Shown one piece after another: positions 8,351 through 16,683 of a stretch of DNA of 64,000 nt. Both the position numbers and the translations under genes were made by a program. Source of the DNA: Neglectibacter timonensis (GTDB lineage: Bacteria; Bacillota; Clostridia; Oscillospirales; Acutalibacteraceae). Under the pieces are notes generated by a model. The model had not been told where the DNA came from. It made no database searches and saw only the letters and a program-made list of their open reading frames with translations. The stretch lies in assembly GCF_900048895.1 (NCBI RefSeq), contig NZ_LT160640.1:1442758-1506757 (forward strand). The letters run 5' to 3'. The stretch's first letter is position 1. The number at the start of each line of letters is the position of its first letter.

Positions 8351-9310
8351 ATGACTTTGCGGCATATGAAAATTTTTGTTGCTGTCTGCCGCACCGGCAG
8401 CATCACAGCTGCGGGAAAGCGGCTGTTTCTCTCCCAACCCTCGGTGAGCCAGGCCATCTCCGAGCTGGAACAGAACTACGGCGTCAAGCTGTTTGACCGC
8501 ATCTCCCGGCGCCTGCACATCACAGAGGCGGGCACCCAGCTGCTCCAGTACGCAGAACACATCGTACAGCTTTTTGACGAGATGGAGCAGGGAATCAAGA
8601 ACTGGGATTCCGTGGGAAAGCTGCGGATAGGAGCCAGCATCACCGTGGGAAGCTGCTATCTGCCTGATATTGTAAAACAGCTGATGCGAAAATATCCTGA
8701 ACTCCAGATCAGCGCCACTGTGGACAATTCCGACGCCATTGAAAAAGCGGTGACGGAAAACGGGCTGGACGTCGCTGTCATCGAAGGGGCGGTACACAAT
8801 CCCTATCTGCTCCAAAAACCACTGCTGGACGACAGGCTCACCTTTCTCTGCTCCGTCAGCCATCCATTGGCAGGCAGGCAGAACGTGCCCGTCTCCCGGC
8901 TTCAAAAAGAAGTTTTTCTTCTGCGGGAAAAAGGCAGCGCCAGCCGGGAACGCTTCGACGAGCTGGCCCTGGCAAACGGCCTTGAAGCCGCTCCGGCCTG
9001 GCAAAGCGTAAGCAACCATGCCATTCTCCGGGCCGTACAGGCCGGCCTGGGGATTTCCATCCTCCCCTATCTGCTGGCGGAAGAATATGTACAGAGGGAG
9101 GAAATCGCCCTGTTCACGGTACAGGGAATCACCCTGCAGCGGAAGATCACCGCAATCTGGCACAAGAACAAATATCTGACCCAAAGCGCCCGGGATTTTT
9201 TAGCGCTTTGGAACACAGCGGCATACACTCCCGCTGCACCCGGGGATCCCTGCCGACTGCCATACGAAAGAGAGAAGGAAACGGTTCCAAACCATTCTTC
9301 TGCAGAATGA
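8351..9310 (+). CDS. LysR family transcriptional regulator
   Basis: 319 residues from MTLRHMKIFVAVCRTGS. An upstream in-frame ATG at 8330 exists, but GAAAGAAGTGG sits seven bases before the ATG at 8351. Residues 1-60 form the winged helix-turn-helix (SITAAGKRLFLSQPSVSQAISELE), and the rest is the periplasmic-binding-like effector domain. It is divergent from the CHR transporter pair, the usual arrangement for a LysR regulator and its target; the effector is unknown. The last 25 residues are Pro-rich and charged and may be a non-conserved tail. Confidence 0.9.
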   Translation: MTLRHMKIFVAVCRTGSITAAGKRLFLSQPSVSQAISELEQNYGVKLFDRISRRLHITEAGTQLLQYAEHIVQLFDEMEQGIKNWDSVGKLRIGASITVGSCYLPDIVKQLMRKYPELQISATVDNSDAIEKAVTENGLDVAVIEGAVHNPYLLQKPLLDDRLTFLCSVSHPLAGRQNVPVSRLQKEVFLLREKGSASRERFDELALANGLEAAPAWQSVSNHAILRAVQAGLGISILPYLLAEEYVQREEIALFTVQGITLQRKITAIWHKNKYLTQSARDFLALWNTAAYTPAAPGDPCRLPYEREKETVPNHSSAE

Positions 9311-9439
9311 ATCCTCCGGACTCTTCTGGAAAAGAGCATCGCCAAACCCCTCTGCCCCATTGACAGATAAATCCTTCCCCCGTGTCTTTTCCCGGCGGGA
9401 AAAGACCGCGCTCCTTCGGACGGCGGCTTCCAAGGCATA

Positions 9440-10987
9440 CTACAGCCTGAACTGATATACGGTAATGGAAGCTTTCGGCAGTACCGTACGCCATCCCTCT
9501 TCGCAGGCTGCCGGAGACGGCGCTTCCTGAATGGAGACTGCATCCGGCTGCTCCGGCGTATTGTGGGCCGTGGGATCCATTCCTCCCAGCTGCTGCCCGG
9601 AACAATATTCCGCTTTGCTGTCAAAACAGAGCAGCACCTCCCGCTCTTCCCTGTAGGAAGGATTGACCAGGTTCACAGTGACCTTTCCAGCCTTGCAGGA
9701 TGCAAAAGCAAAAACGCTTTCCACCTTTCCCTTTTCCCCGCGGAAAAGGGTTTCCGAAGTGACGTTCAGCTTCACCGCTTTGGCGTTGCGGTGTTCCTTA
9801 TACATTTGAAACACATAGTAATTGGGGGTTTTAACGGTTTTATCCCCGAACGTCAGCAATACCGAATTGAGCACGTTTACCGCCTGCGCCGCACAGGCCA
9901 TGCTCACCTTACCGCAGTTGCGGTGGAAAATGTCCAGCGTCAGGGCCGAAGTGACCGCATCCCGCATGGTACACTGCTGCCAGAGTGCTGAAGGCGCGTC
10001 CTCAGGCGGGCGGTGCCAGTTGCCCCACTCTCCCACCACCAGCCTGCAGTTATCCCCGGAGACCTGCCACCCTTCCGGCCGCCTGATTTTGGAGACGCCT
10101 TCCTGCAGAAGGCAGTACTGCTCTTCTATCACATCCTCCAGCTCCAAACAGCCGCTGATAACCCGGTACCAGGCTTCCTCAGAAAACGCTGTAATTCTGT
10201 CTTCTGGATCCTGGATATTCCAATTGTAGAAGTGCAGGTCATAACCGTACAGCGGAGGCTGGCGGTACTGGGAAAAAGCTTCAAAGAAATCCTTTGTCCA
10301 GGCTACCCTCTCCTGCGGCTTATTTCCGTCAGGTCCCACGGCAATCAGCTTCATTCCAGAGGAAAAAGGCTTCTCCGGCGTGCCGAAGGAGGGAAACGCC
10401 GAAGCGTACTTTCGGTATTCCTCCGCGTAGCCTTGAGCGGTATAGCAGCCTCCCCCTCCCCAGCTCTCATTGCCAATTCCCCAATATTCTACGCCGAAAG
10501 GCTCAGCGCTTCCGTTTTCGGCGCGCTCCTCTGCAAGGGCGGTGCCTTTTCCCCTGTTGCAGTACTCCGCCCATTCCCTCAGCTCCCCCACTGAGCCGGA
10601 GAGGACATTGCCGTTGAACCACGGCTTTGCCCCGATCAGCCTGCAGAACTCCATGAACTCATGGGTGCCGAATTGATTGTATTCCAGACTTCTGGTGCCA
10701 AAATTGTTGTTATAGGTGACAGGACGTTTTGCTCTCTCTCCAATCCCGTCCCGCCAATGATAGGTATCGGCAAAACATCCTCCCGGCCAGCGCACGACCG
10801 GCGGCTGCAGTTCCCGAAGAGCTTCCACCGTATCCCTTCGCAGCCCATGGATATTGGGTATTTCCGAATCCTCCCCCACCCAGATTCCCTCCGCAATGCA
10901 GGCGCCCAGAAATTCGATAAATTGGCTGTGAAGCCGTTCGTCTACCACCGGACCGCTTTCCCCGGTGATCAGTTCAATTTTATCCAA
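9440..10987 (-). CDS. Alpha-L-arabinofuranosidase, GH51
   Basis: 515 residues. Retaining GH51 arabinofuranosidase acting on arabinose side chains of arabinan or arabinoxylan oligosaccharides. RLHSQFIEFLG and VRWPGGCFADTYHWRDGIG form the family N-terminus. The acid/base Glu is in WGIGNESWGGGG, and the nucleophile Glu in VVGEWGNWH. A C-terminal beta-sandwich ends in ITVYQF. No signal peptide, so intracellular. I choose the TTG at 10987 as start: GGAGGG lies seven bases before it, and the residues upstream of it in the open frame do not look like GH51. It stands alone, divergent from the hyd operon. Confidence 0.92.
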   Translation of the reverse strand: MDKIELITGESGPVVDERLHSQFIEFLGACIAEGIWVGEDSEIPNIHGLRRDTVEALRELQPPVVRWPGGCFADTYHWRDGIGERAKRPVTYNNNFGTRSLEYNQFGTHEFMEFCRLIGAKPWFNGNVLSGSVGELREWAEYCNRGKGTALAEERAENGSAEPFGVEYWGIGNESWGGGGCYTAQGYAEEYRKYASAFPSFGTPEKPFSSGMKLIAVGPDGNKPQERVAWTKDFFEAFSQYRQPPLYGYDLHFYNWNIQDPEDRITAFSEEAWYRVISGCLELEDVIEEQYCLLQEGVSKIRRPEGWQVSGDNCRLVVGEWGNWHRPPEDAPSALWQQCTMRDAVTSALTLDIFHRNCGKVSMACAAQAVNVLNSVLLTFGDKTVKTPNYYVFQMYKEHRNAKAVKLNVTSETLFRGEKGKVESVFAFASCKAGKVTVNLVNPSYREEREVLLCFDSKAEYCSGQQLGGMDPTAHNTPEQPDAVSIQEAPSPAACEEGWRTVLPKASITVYQFRL

Positions 10988-11163
10988 GTAAATGCCCTCC
11001 CTTTCCGGAAAACGCCCTGTTTCCCGGCCTGTATGTTCTGACTTTATTTTACTCCAGGCGGAGGGCGCGTGCAAGGCAAGATTTTCCACCGCCCCCTGCC
11101 TGTTTCCATTCCCAAATCCCAGCGAAAAGCAAGAAATAAATTATAAAAAGAATTATTCTTAAC

Positions 11164-11192
11164 TTGCATTTTCGAATAGGAAGTGGTATTAT
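11164..11192 (+). promoter_or_regulatory. Promoter of the hydrogenase-maturation operon
   Basis: TTGCAT (11164-11169), a 17-base spacer and TATTAT (11187-11192). Transcription would start near 11199 and leave a leader of about 160 bases before the first gene. Confidence 0.65.
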
Positions 11193-11198
11193 TTTCTT

Positions 11199-11359
11199 GT
11201 ATCCTAACGCTGAAAACAGGATTTGAGGCGAAAGGTTCAGTGAAAAAAGAATTGCCCTCTGGTGGGATTTTATTTTGCTGCGCCTGGAACCGGGCGCAGT
11301 TTTTTTATGCTCCGGAAGCCTGCTGCGGAGGATACCCATATAGGGAGGGAGAGATACAG
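11199..11359 (+). promoter_or_regulatory. 5' leader with an internal intrinsic terminator
   Basis: Between the promoter and the first hyd gene lies a stable hairpin (CTGCGCC/GGCGCAG, 11278-11299) followed by seven T, a textbook terminator. As it sits inside the leader, readthrough must be controlled or partial. The upstream part, about 11205-11270, is purine-rich with short possible pairings. I compared it by eye with the common riboswitch consensus sequences and recognised none. It may be an attenuator or an undescribed RNA element. Confidence 0.5.
11277..11306 (+). terminator. Intrinsic terminator within the hyd leader
   Basis: Seven-base GC-rich stem CTGCGCC/GGCGCAG, eight-base loop, then TTTTTTT. 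It lies about 55 bases upstream of the first start codon of the operon. Confidence 0.75.
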
Positions 11360-11611
11360 ATGGAAACCCGAATCGCCGTGATCGGCATTGTGGTGGAGCT
11401 GGAAAGCTCTGTGGAAGCGCTCAACGAAATCCTCCATGAGTACCGGGAGTATATCATCGGCCGCATGGGGATCCCCTACCGGCAGAAAAAGCTGAGCATC
11501 ATCAGCATCGCGGTAGACGCCCCCCAGGATGTGATTTCAGCCCTTTCCGGCAAGGTGGGAAAGCTGCCCGGCATCAGTTCTAAAACAGCCTATTCAGGAG
11601 TGAAAAGCTGA
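11360..11611 (+). CDS. TM1266-type iron-only hydrogenase system putative regulator
   Basis: 83-residue ACT/NikR-like domain protein: METRIAVIGIVVE, then HEYREYIIGRMGIPYR and KLSIISIAVDAP. This matches the small TM1266 family that is found beside hydE, hydF and hydG. The start ATG at 11360 follows AGGGAGGGAG. The family is proposed to regulate hydrogenase genes, though it has no DNA-binding domain of its own. It is the first gene of the operon, 45 bases ahead of hydE. Confidence 0.85.
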   Translation: METRIAVIGIVVELESSVEALNEILHEYREYIIGRMGIPYRQKKLSIISIAVDAPQDVISALSGKVGKLPGISSKTAYSGVKS

Positions 11612-11656
11612 AACACAGCCACGCCCGCCAGTCTGAACAAGGGAGAGAACACAGTT

Positions 11657-12706
11657 ATGAACCATATTCTGGAGCTGGCGGAAAGGCTGGCGCAGACACA
11701 CGATCTTCCGGACGACGAACTGCTCGTTCTGATCCGACGGCGGAATCCCGGAGCCTCCAGCTTTCTAAAGGCGGAAGCCCGCGCCCTGTGCGACCGAATC
11801 TACGGAAAAGAGATCTATCTGCGCGGGCTCATAGAATTTACCAATTTTTGCAAAAACGACTGCTACTACTGCGGCATCCGCAAAAGCAACCGGCGGGCTG
11901 AGCGCTACCGGCTCACACAGGAGGAGGTTCTCGCCTGCTGCGACATGGGCTACCCCCTGGGTTTTCGCACCTTTGTGCTGCAGGGCGGGGAGGATCCCTG
12001 GTTTACAGACGAACGGCTTTGCAAGCTGGTGGCCGCCATCAAAAAGCGGTATCCCGACTGCGCCGTCACCCTCTCTGTGGGGGAACGCAGCAGGGAAAGT
12101 TATCAAAGGCTCTTTGACGCCGGAGCCGACCGGTATCTTCTGCGGCACGAAACGGCCACGGAAAGCCATTATAAAAAACTTCATCCGCCTGAACTGAGCC
12201 TGAAAAACAGGCTTTCCTGCCTGCAGGCGCTCCGCGATATCGGTTACCAGACAGGCTGCGGCTTTATGGTGGGCTCTCCCTTTCAGACCTCCGAAGACCT
12301 GGTAAGGGATTTGCGGTTTCTGAAGGAGTTCCAGCCGCACATGGTGGGGATCGGTCCTTACCTTTCCCAGCGCGACACCCCGTTCCGGGCGGAGCCCAAT
12401 GGCTCCGGGGAGCTGACGCTGTTCCTGCTCTCCGTGATCCGCCTGCTGCTGCCCGAGGTGCTTCTGCCCGCCACCACCGCGCTGGGCACCCTGCTGCCCC
12501 GGGGCCGGGAGGAGGGAATCCTCTGCGGCGCAAACGTGGTGATGCCGAACCTGTCCCCTGAGGATGCCCGGGGAAAATACCTGCTCTACGACAACAAACT
12601 CTCCTCCGGCGCCGAGGCTGCCGAAAGCGTCTTCCTGCTGCGGGAGAGTCTGGAAAACATCGGTTATCGGGCCGTAGCCGCCAAAGGCGACAGCCTGGTC
12701 TCATAA
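11657..12706 (+). CDS. hydE: [FeFe]-hydrogenase H-cluster maturase HydE (radical SAM)
   Basis: 349 residues. HydE is a radical S-adenosylmethionine enzyme that helps build the diiron subcluster of [FeFe]-hydrogenase. NFCKNDCYYCGIRKSN near residue 70 holds the C-x3-C-x2-C motif for the 4Fe-4S cluster. VLQGGEDPWF, SVGERSRESYQ and the LRHETATESHYKKLHP segment are typical HydE sequences. The family length is about 350. It sits between the TM1266-like gene and hydG, in the same direction. Confidence 0.95.
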   Translation: MNHILELAERLAQTHDLPDDELLVLIRRRNPGASSFLKAEARALCDRIYGKEIYLRGLIEFTNFCKNDCYYCGIRKSNRRAERYRLTQEEVLACCDMGYPLGFRTFVLQGGEDPWFTDERLCKLVAAIKKRYPDCAVTLSVGERSRESYQRLFDAGADRYLLRHETATESHYKKLHPPELSLKNRLSCLQALRDIGYQTGCGFMVGSPFQTSEDLVRDLRFLKEFQPHMVGIGPYLSQRDTPFRAEPNGSGELTLFLLSVIRLLLPEVLLPATTALGTLLPRGREEGILCGANVVMPNLSPEDARGKYLLYDNKLSSGAEAAESVFLLRESLENIGYRAVAAKGDSLVS

Positions 12707-12834
12707 AAAACACCTGACAGGGAAGCGTTCATTTCCAACCCGGCAGGACTTTCCCTGAAGGATTGCCCCGCTGCTGAAAGATAATATCTTTCAGGAAAAA
12801 AACTGGCTGACCTGGAAGAAAGGAATGGTCAAAC

Positions 12835-14253
12835 ATGTATGATCCCAAATCATTAAAAGCAGAAGAATTCATCTCCCACGAGGAGATTCTGGACACGCTG
12901 GAGTATGCGGAGCAGAATAAAGAAAACCGAGCGCTCATAGACAGTATCCTGGACAAGGCGCGGCTGCGCAAGGGGCTGACCCACAGGGAAGCCTCCATTC
13001 TGCTGGCCTGCGAAATGCCGGACAAAATTCAGGAGCTCTACGATCTGGCCGAACAGATAAAAAAAGATTTTTACGGAAACCGCATCGTCATGTTCGCGCC
13101 GCTGTATCTTTCCAATTACTGCGTCAACGGCTGTGTATACTGCCCTTACCACCTGAAAAACAAGCATATCGCCAGAAAAAAGCTGACCCAGGAAGAAGTT
13201 GTCCGGGAGGTCACCGCCCTGCAGGATATGGGGCATAAGCGTCTGGCCATCGAAGCGGGGGAGGATCCGGTGAACAATCCCCTGGATTACATTTTGGAGT
13301 GCATCAACACGATCTACTCCATCAAGCATAAAAACGGGGCAATCCGCCGGGTAAACGTCAATATTGCCGCCACCACGGTGGAGAATTACCGCAAGCTGAA
13401 GGAAGCAGGCATCGGAACCTATATCCTGTTCCAGGAAACTTACCACAAAGAGAGCTATGAAAAGCTCCATCCCACGGGACCTAAACACAATTATGCCTAC
13501 CACACTGAGGCTATGGACCGGGCCATGGACGGCGGCATCGACGACGTAGGCCTTGGCGTTCTGTTCGGCCTGGAGCTCTATAAATATGAATTCGCCGGAC
13601 TGCTCATGCACGCGGAGCATCTGGAGGCGGTGCACGGCGTAGGCCCGCACACCATCAGCGTTCCCCGGGTCAAGCATGCGGACGACATCGACCCCACCGC
13701 GTTTGACAACGGCATCAGCGACGACATCTTCGCCAAAATCTGTGCCTGTATCCGTGTGGCTGTGCCCTATACCGGCATGATCATTTCCACCCGGGAAAGC
13801 AAGGCGGTGCGGGAAAAGGTGATCCGTCTGGGCGTCTCCCAAATCAGCGGCGCTTCCCGTACCAGCGTGGGCGGCTATTGCGAGCCAGAGCCGGAGGACG
13901 AAAATTCCGAGCAGTTCGACGTCAGCGACAAACGCACCCTGGATGAGGTGGTCCATTGGCTAATGGATTTGGGCTACATCCCCAGTTTCTGCACCGCCTG
14001 TTACCGGGAAGGGCGTACGGGAGACCGTTTCATGAGCCTGTGCAAGAGCGGGCAGATTCAGAACTGCTGCCATCCCAACGCCCTGATGACCCTGAAGGAA
14101 TACCTGATCGACTATGCTTCCCCGGAGACCCGGGAAATCGGTGAAGCCCTGATCAAACGGGAGCTGGAGAACATCCCCAAGGAAAAGGTAAAGCAGATCG
14201 CCGCAGATAATCTGGAGAAAATCGAAGCCGGCATCCGGGACTTCCGGTTTTAA
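12835..14253 (+). CDS. hydG: [FeFe]-hydrogenase maturase HydG (radical SAM tyrosine lyase)
   Basis: 472 residues. HydG cleaves tyrosine to give the CO and CN ligands of the H-cluster. NYCVNGCVYCPYH around residue 95 is the radical-SAM C-x3-C-x2-C site. The C-terminal FCTACYREGRTGDRFM followed by NCCHPNAL gives the C-x2-C-x22-C motif of the second cluster, the feature that separates HydG from ThiH. AGAAAGGAATGG precedes the ATG. A 128-base gap separates it from hydE; no clear promoter is seen there. Confidence 0.96.
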   Translation: MYDPKSLKAEEFISHEEILDTLEYAEQNKENRALIDSILDKARLRKGLTHREASILLACEMPDKIQELYDLAEQIKKDFYGNRIVMFAPLYLSNYCVNGCVYCPYHLKNKHIARKKLTQEEVVREVTALQDMGHKRLAIEAGEDPVNNPLDYILECINTIYSIKHKNGAIRRVNVNIAATTVENYRKLKEAGIGTYILFQETYHKESYEKLHPTGPKHNYAYHTEAMDRAMDGGIDDVGLGVLFGLELYKYEFAGLLMHAEHLEAVHGVGPHTISVPRVKHADDIDPTAFDNGISDDIFAKICACIRVAVPYTGMIISTRESKAVREKVIRLGVSQISGASRTSVGGYCEPEPEDENSEQFDVSDKRTLDEVVHWLMDLGYIPSFCTACYREGRTGDRFMSLCKSGQIQNCCHPNALMTLKEYLIDYASPETREIGEALIKRELENIPKEKVKQIAADNLEKIEAGIRDFRF

Positions 14254-14307
14254 CTGAAAGAGGGCAGGGTATTTCGGAACCCTGTCCTGCTGGGAAAGGA
14301 GAATCGT

Positions 14308-15510
14308 ATGGGACTCAACGACACACCCTCCGGAGAACGAATTCACATCGGCTTTTTCGGCCGCAGAAACGCTGGAAAATCCAGTGTGGTCAACGCCGTC
14401 ACTGGGCAGGAGCTCTCTGTGGTTTCCGAAGTCAAGGGCACAACCACAGACCCGGTCTACAAATCCATGGAGCTGCTTCCCCTGGGGCCGGTAGTGATCA
14501 TCGACACCCCCGGCTTCGACGACGAGGGCGCGCTGGGGGAGCTGCGCGTCAAGAAGACAAAGCAGGTTTTAAACCGGGCCGACTGCGCCGTCCTGGTGGT
14601 GGATGCCGCAGTGGGAAAAACACCGGCGGACGAAGAACTGATCTCCCTGTTCCAGGAAAAGGAAATCCCCTACCTGGTGGCCTATAACAAAAGCGATTTA
14701 GGGCCGGTACACTCTGCCGCCGGACAGGAAATCTCCATCAGCGCGCTGAAAAGGCAGAATATCACGGAGCTGAAGGAACGGATCGCACAGCTTGTAAAGG
14801 CAGAAAGCTTTCCAAGAAAACTGGTCAGTGATCTCCTCTCACCGGGCGACCTGGCGGTGCTGGTGACGCCTATTGACAGCGCAGCCCCAAAGGGCAGGCT
14901 GATTCTGCCCCAGCAGCAGGCCATACGGGATATTCTGGATGCTGACGCCTGTGCAGTAGTTGTAAAGGAAAACAGCTTGAAGGACGCCCTGAAAAAGCTG
15001 CAGACCCGCCCCGCCCTGGTCATCACCGACAGCCAGGCCTTTTCCCAGGCTGACCGGGATACCCCTCCGAATATCCCCCTCACCTCTTTTTCCATCCTGA
15101 TGGCCCGGTACAAGGGTTTTCTGGAGGATGCGGTCAAAGGGGTGGCGGCTATCGAACGACTGCAGGACGGCGACCGGGTGCTGATCTCCGAGGGCTGCAC
15201 CCACCACCGGCAATGTGAGGATATCGGCACAGTCAAGCTGCCCCGCTGGCTGACGGAGTACACCCGGAAAAAGCTGAATTTGGAGCACTCCGCCGGAAGG
15301 GAATTCCCGGAAGACCTTTCCCCCTACCGCCTTATCATCCACTGCGGCGGCTGCATGCTCAATGAGCGGGAAATGCAGTACCGCAGAAAGACTGCCGCCG
15401 ACGCCGGGATCCCCTTTACCAACTACGGCATCACCATCGCCCATCTGAAAGGGATTCTAAAACGCAGTTTAGAGCTGTTTCCCCAACTGCATCAATTGAT
15501 TTCCTCTTGA
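14308..15510 (+). CDS. hydF: [FeFe]-hydrogenase maturation GTPase HydF
   Basis: 400 residues. HydF is the scaffold that receives the diiron subcluster and hands it to apo-hydrogenase. It has an N-terminal GTPase domain (GRRNAGKSS P-loop, DTPGFDDEG, YNKSDLG), a middle dimerisation domain, and a C-terminal Fe-S domain with CTHHRQC and IIHCGGCML Cys/His ligands. It closes the hydEGF block. The hydrogenase structural gene it serves is not in this window. Confidence 0.96.
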   Translation: MGLNDTPSGERIHIGFFGRRNAGKSSVVNAVTGQELSVVSEVKGTTTDPVYKSMELLPLGPVVIIDTPGFDDEGALGELRVKKTKQVLNRADCAVLVVDAAVGKTPADEELISLFQEKEIPYLVAYNKSDLGPVHSAAGQEISISALKRQNITELKERIAQLVKAESFPRKLVSDLLSPGDLAVLVTPIDSAAPKGRLILPQQQAIRDILDADACAVVVKENSLKDALKKLQTRPALVITDSQAFSQADRDTPPNIPLTSFSILMARYKGFLEDAVKGVAAIERLQDGDRVLISEGCTHHRQCEDIGTVKLPRWLTEYTRKKLNLEHSAGREFPEDLSPYRLIIHCGGCMLNEREMQYRRKTAADAGIPFTNYGITIAHLKGILKRSLELFPQLHQLISS

Positions 15511-15517
15511 AAAGTTA

Positions 15518-15546
15518 TTGACATATGCCATAAACCGCAGTATGAT
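15518..15546 (+). promoter_or_regulatory. Strong promoter of the DUF134-NifX gene
   Basis: TTGACA (15518-15523), exactly 17 bases and TATGAT (15541-15546), starting only 8 bases after the hydF stop codon. The -35 hexamer overlaps the first of two CATATGCCA elements. Confidence 0.75.
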
Positions 15547-15571
15547 AGGTTCAGATTACCGGCATATGCCA
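15521..15571 (+). promoter_or_regulatory. Paired CATATGCC operator elements
   Basis: CATATGCCA occurs at 15522-15530, over the -35 region, and again at 15563-15571, downstream of the start site. The copies are 41 bases apart, about four helical turns and so on the same face of the DNA. The second copy forms the perfect palindrome GGCATATGCC (15561-15570); the first, GACATATGCC, differs at one base. I infer autoregulation by the DUF134 helix-turn-helix of the next gene. Confidence 0.55.
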
Positions 15572-15613
15572 AAAACTCTGTTTCATCAGGCAGCCGTCAG
15601 AGAGGAGATCCCC

Positions 15614-16474
15614 ATGCCCAGACCCTGCAAGCGAAGAAGAATCTGTTCTCTCCCCGGCTGCCGGCGCTTCGGCGATCTGGACCGGAAAACAGCTTCCGTC
15701 CAAATCGTTATGACGCTGGATGAGTTTGAAGCTGTCCGCCTCATTGATCTGGAGGGGCTGAGCCAGCAGGAATGCGCCCAGCAGATGGAGGTTGCCCGAG
15801 CCACTGTGCAGTCCATCTATGCCGCGGCACGCAAAAAGCTTGCGCAGTGCCTGGTGCAGGGCTGTGAGCTTGCCATTGAAGGCGGCGATTATGTGCTCTG
15901 TGACGGAGACTTCAATCGCTGTGCCTGCGGGCACGGGCGCTGCCGTCATGAAAAAAGGCAGATACTGGTAAAGGAAAAACAGGACGTGGGAGCATCCTGC
16001 GGCGCAGAGTCTCCTGCAGGAGCACCCATCCCAACCGGAGAAAGGGAGAAAATAAGCTCTATGAGAATTGCAGTAACCTATGAGGATGGACAGATTTTTC
16101 AGCATTTCGGCCACACGGAACAGTTTCAGATTTACGAAGTGGAAAACGGAACCGTAAAAGAAGCGCAGACGGTGTCTGCTGCAGGCAGCGGTCATGGCGC
16201 ACTGGCTGGTTTTCTGAAACAGCACGGCGTGGAAATCCTGATCTGCGGCGGGATCGGCGGCGGTGCCAGGACGGCGCTCAGCCAGGCGGGCATTCAGCTG
16301 TTCGGCGGCGTCAGCGGCAGCGCTGATCAGGCTGTGGCTGATTTCCTGGCGGGCACCCTCAGCTTCCAGCCCGACGTCACGTGCCGCCATCACGAGGAAC
16401 AGCACGGCAGCTGCGGCTCTTCCGGGTGTGGAAACCATGGACATGACTGCGGCGGCAGCTGTCATGGTCATTGA
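15614..16474 (+). CDS. DUF134 helix-turn-helix / NifX-type Fe-Mo-cofactor-binding fusion
   Basis: 286 residues in two parts. Residues 1-100: a DUF134 sigma-region-4-like helix-turn-helix (MPRPCKRRRIC, LDEFEAVRLIDLEGLSQQECAQQM, ARATVQSIYAAARKKLA). After a Cys/His-rich linker (CACGHGRCRHE), residues about 153-260 form a dinitrogenase cofactor-biosynthesis domain (MRIAVTYEDGQIFQHFGH, ILICGGIGGGARTAL). The tail is packed with His, Cys and Gly and probably binds metal. AGAGGAG fixes the ATG at 15614. Two-gene or fused DUF134/NifX units are known in anaerobes; their exact role is unsettled. Position after hydF suggests Fe-S or hydrogenase-linked sensing. Confidence 0.85.
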   Translation: MPRPCKRRRICSLPGCRRFGDLDRKTASVQIVMTLDEFEAVRLIDLEGLSQQECAQQMEVARATVQSIYAAARKKLAQCLVQGCELAIEGGDYVLCDGDFNRCACGHGRCRHEKRQILVKEKQDVGASCGAESPAGAPIPTGEREKISSMRIAVTYEDGQIFQHFGHTEQFQIYEVENGTVKEAQTVSAAGSGHGALAGFLKQHGVEILICGGIGGGARTALSQAGIQLFGGVSGSADQAVADFLAGTLSFQPDVTCRHHEEQHGSCGSSGCGNHGHDCGGSCHGH

Positions 16475-16506
16475 TTCGCTTATCATTCACCAGCATCATA
16501 CGGCGG

Positions 16507-16546
16507 GCGGCGCGGCGGAGGCATTTTCTCCTGCCGCGCCGCTTTT
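16507..16546 (+). terminator. Intrinsic terminator after the DUF134-NifX gene
   Basis: Very GC-rich stem GCGGCGCGGC pairing with GCCGCGCCGC, loop GGAGGCATTTTCTCCT that can itself pair, then TTTT. Confidence 0.8.
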
Positions 16547-16683
16547 GTCAGGACGAAGGCGGCGCAAGCTGCCCTCTGGAAAAATTTTTCTGTCCATGTG
16601 TACTTTTTCATTTCCATGCGCTACAATGGCATCAGATGGTTTTTTCATGAGTACAGACAATTAAGAAAGGCGGCGGAAAACGT

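Noticed and set aside
11199-11276. Known riboswitch class (TPP, SAM, glycine, fluoride, ZTP, THF, guanidine, cyclic-di-GMP)
   Set aside because: Compared by eye with each consensus; none of the conserved cores is present. Only the terminator is supported.
12853-13956. Open frame of 367 codons opposite hydG
   Set aside because: HydG has both cluster motifs on the plus strand; the reverse frame is a shadow.
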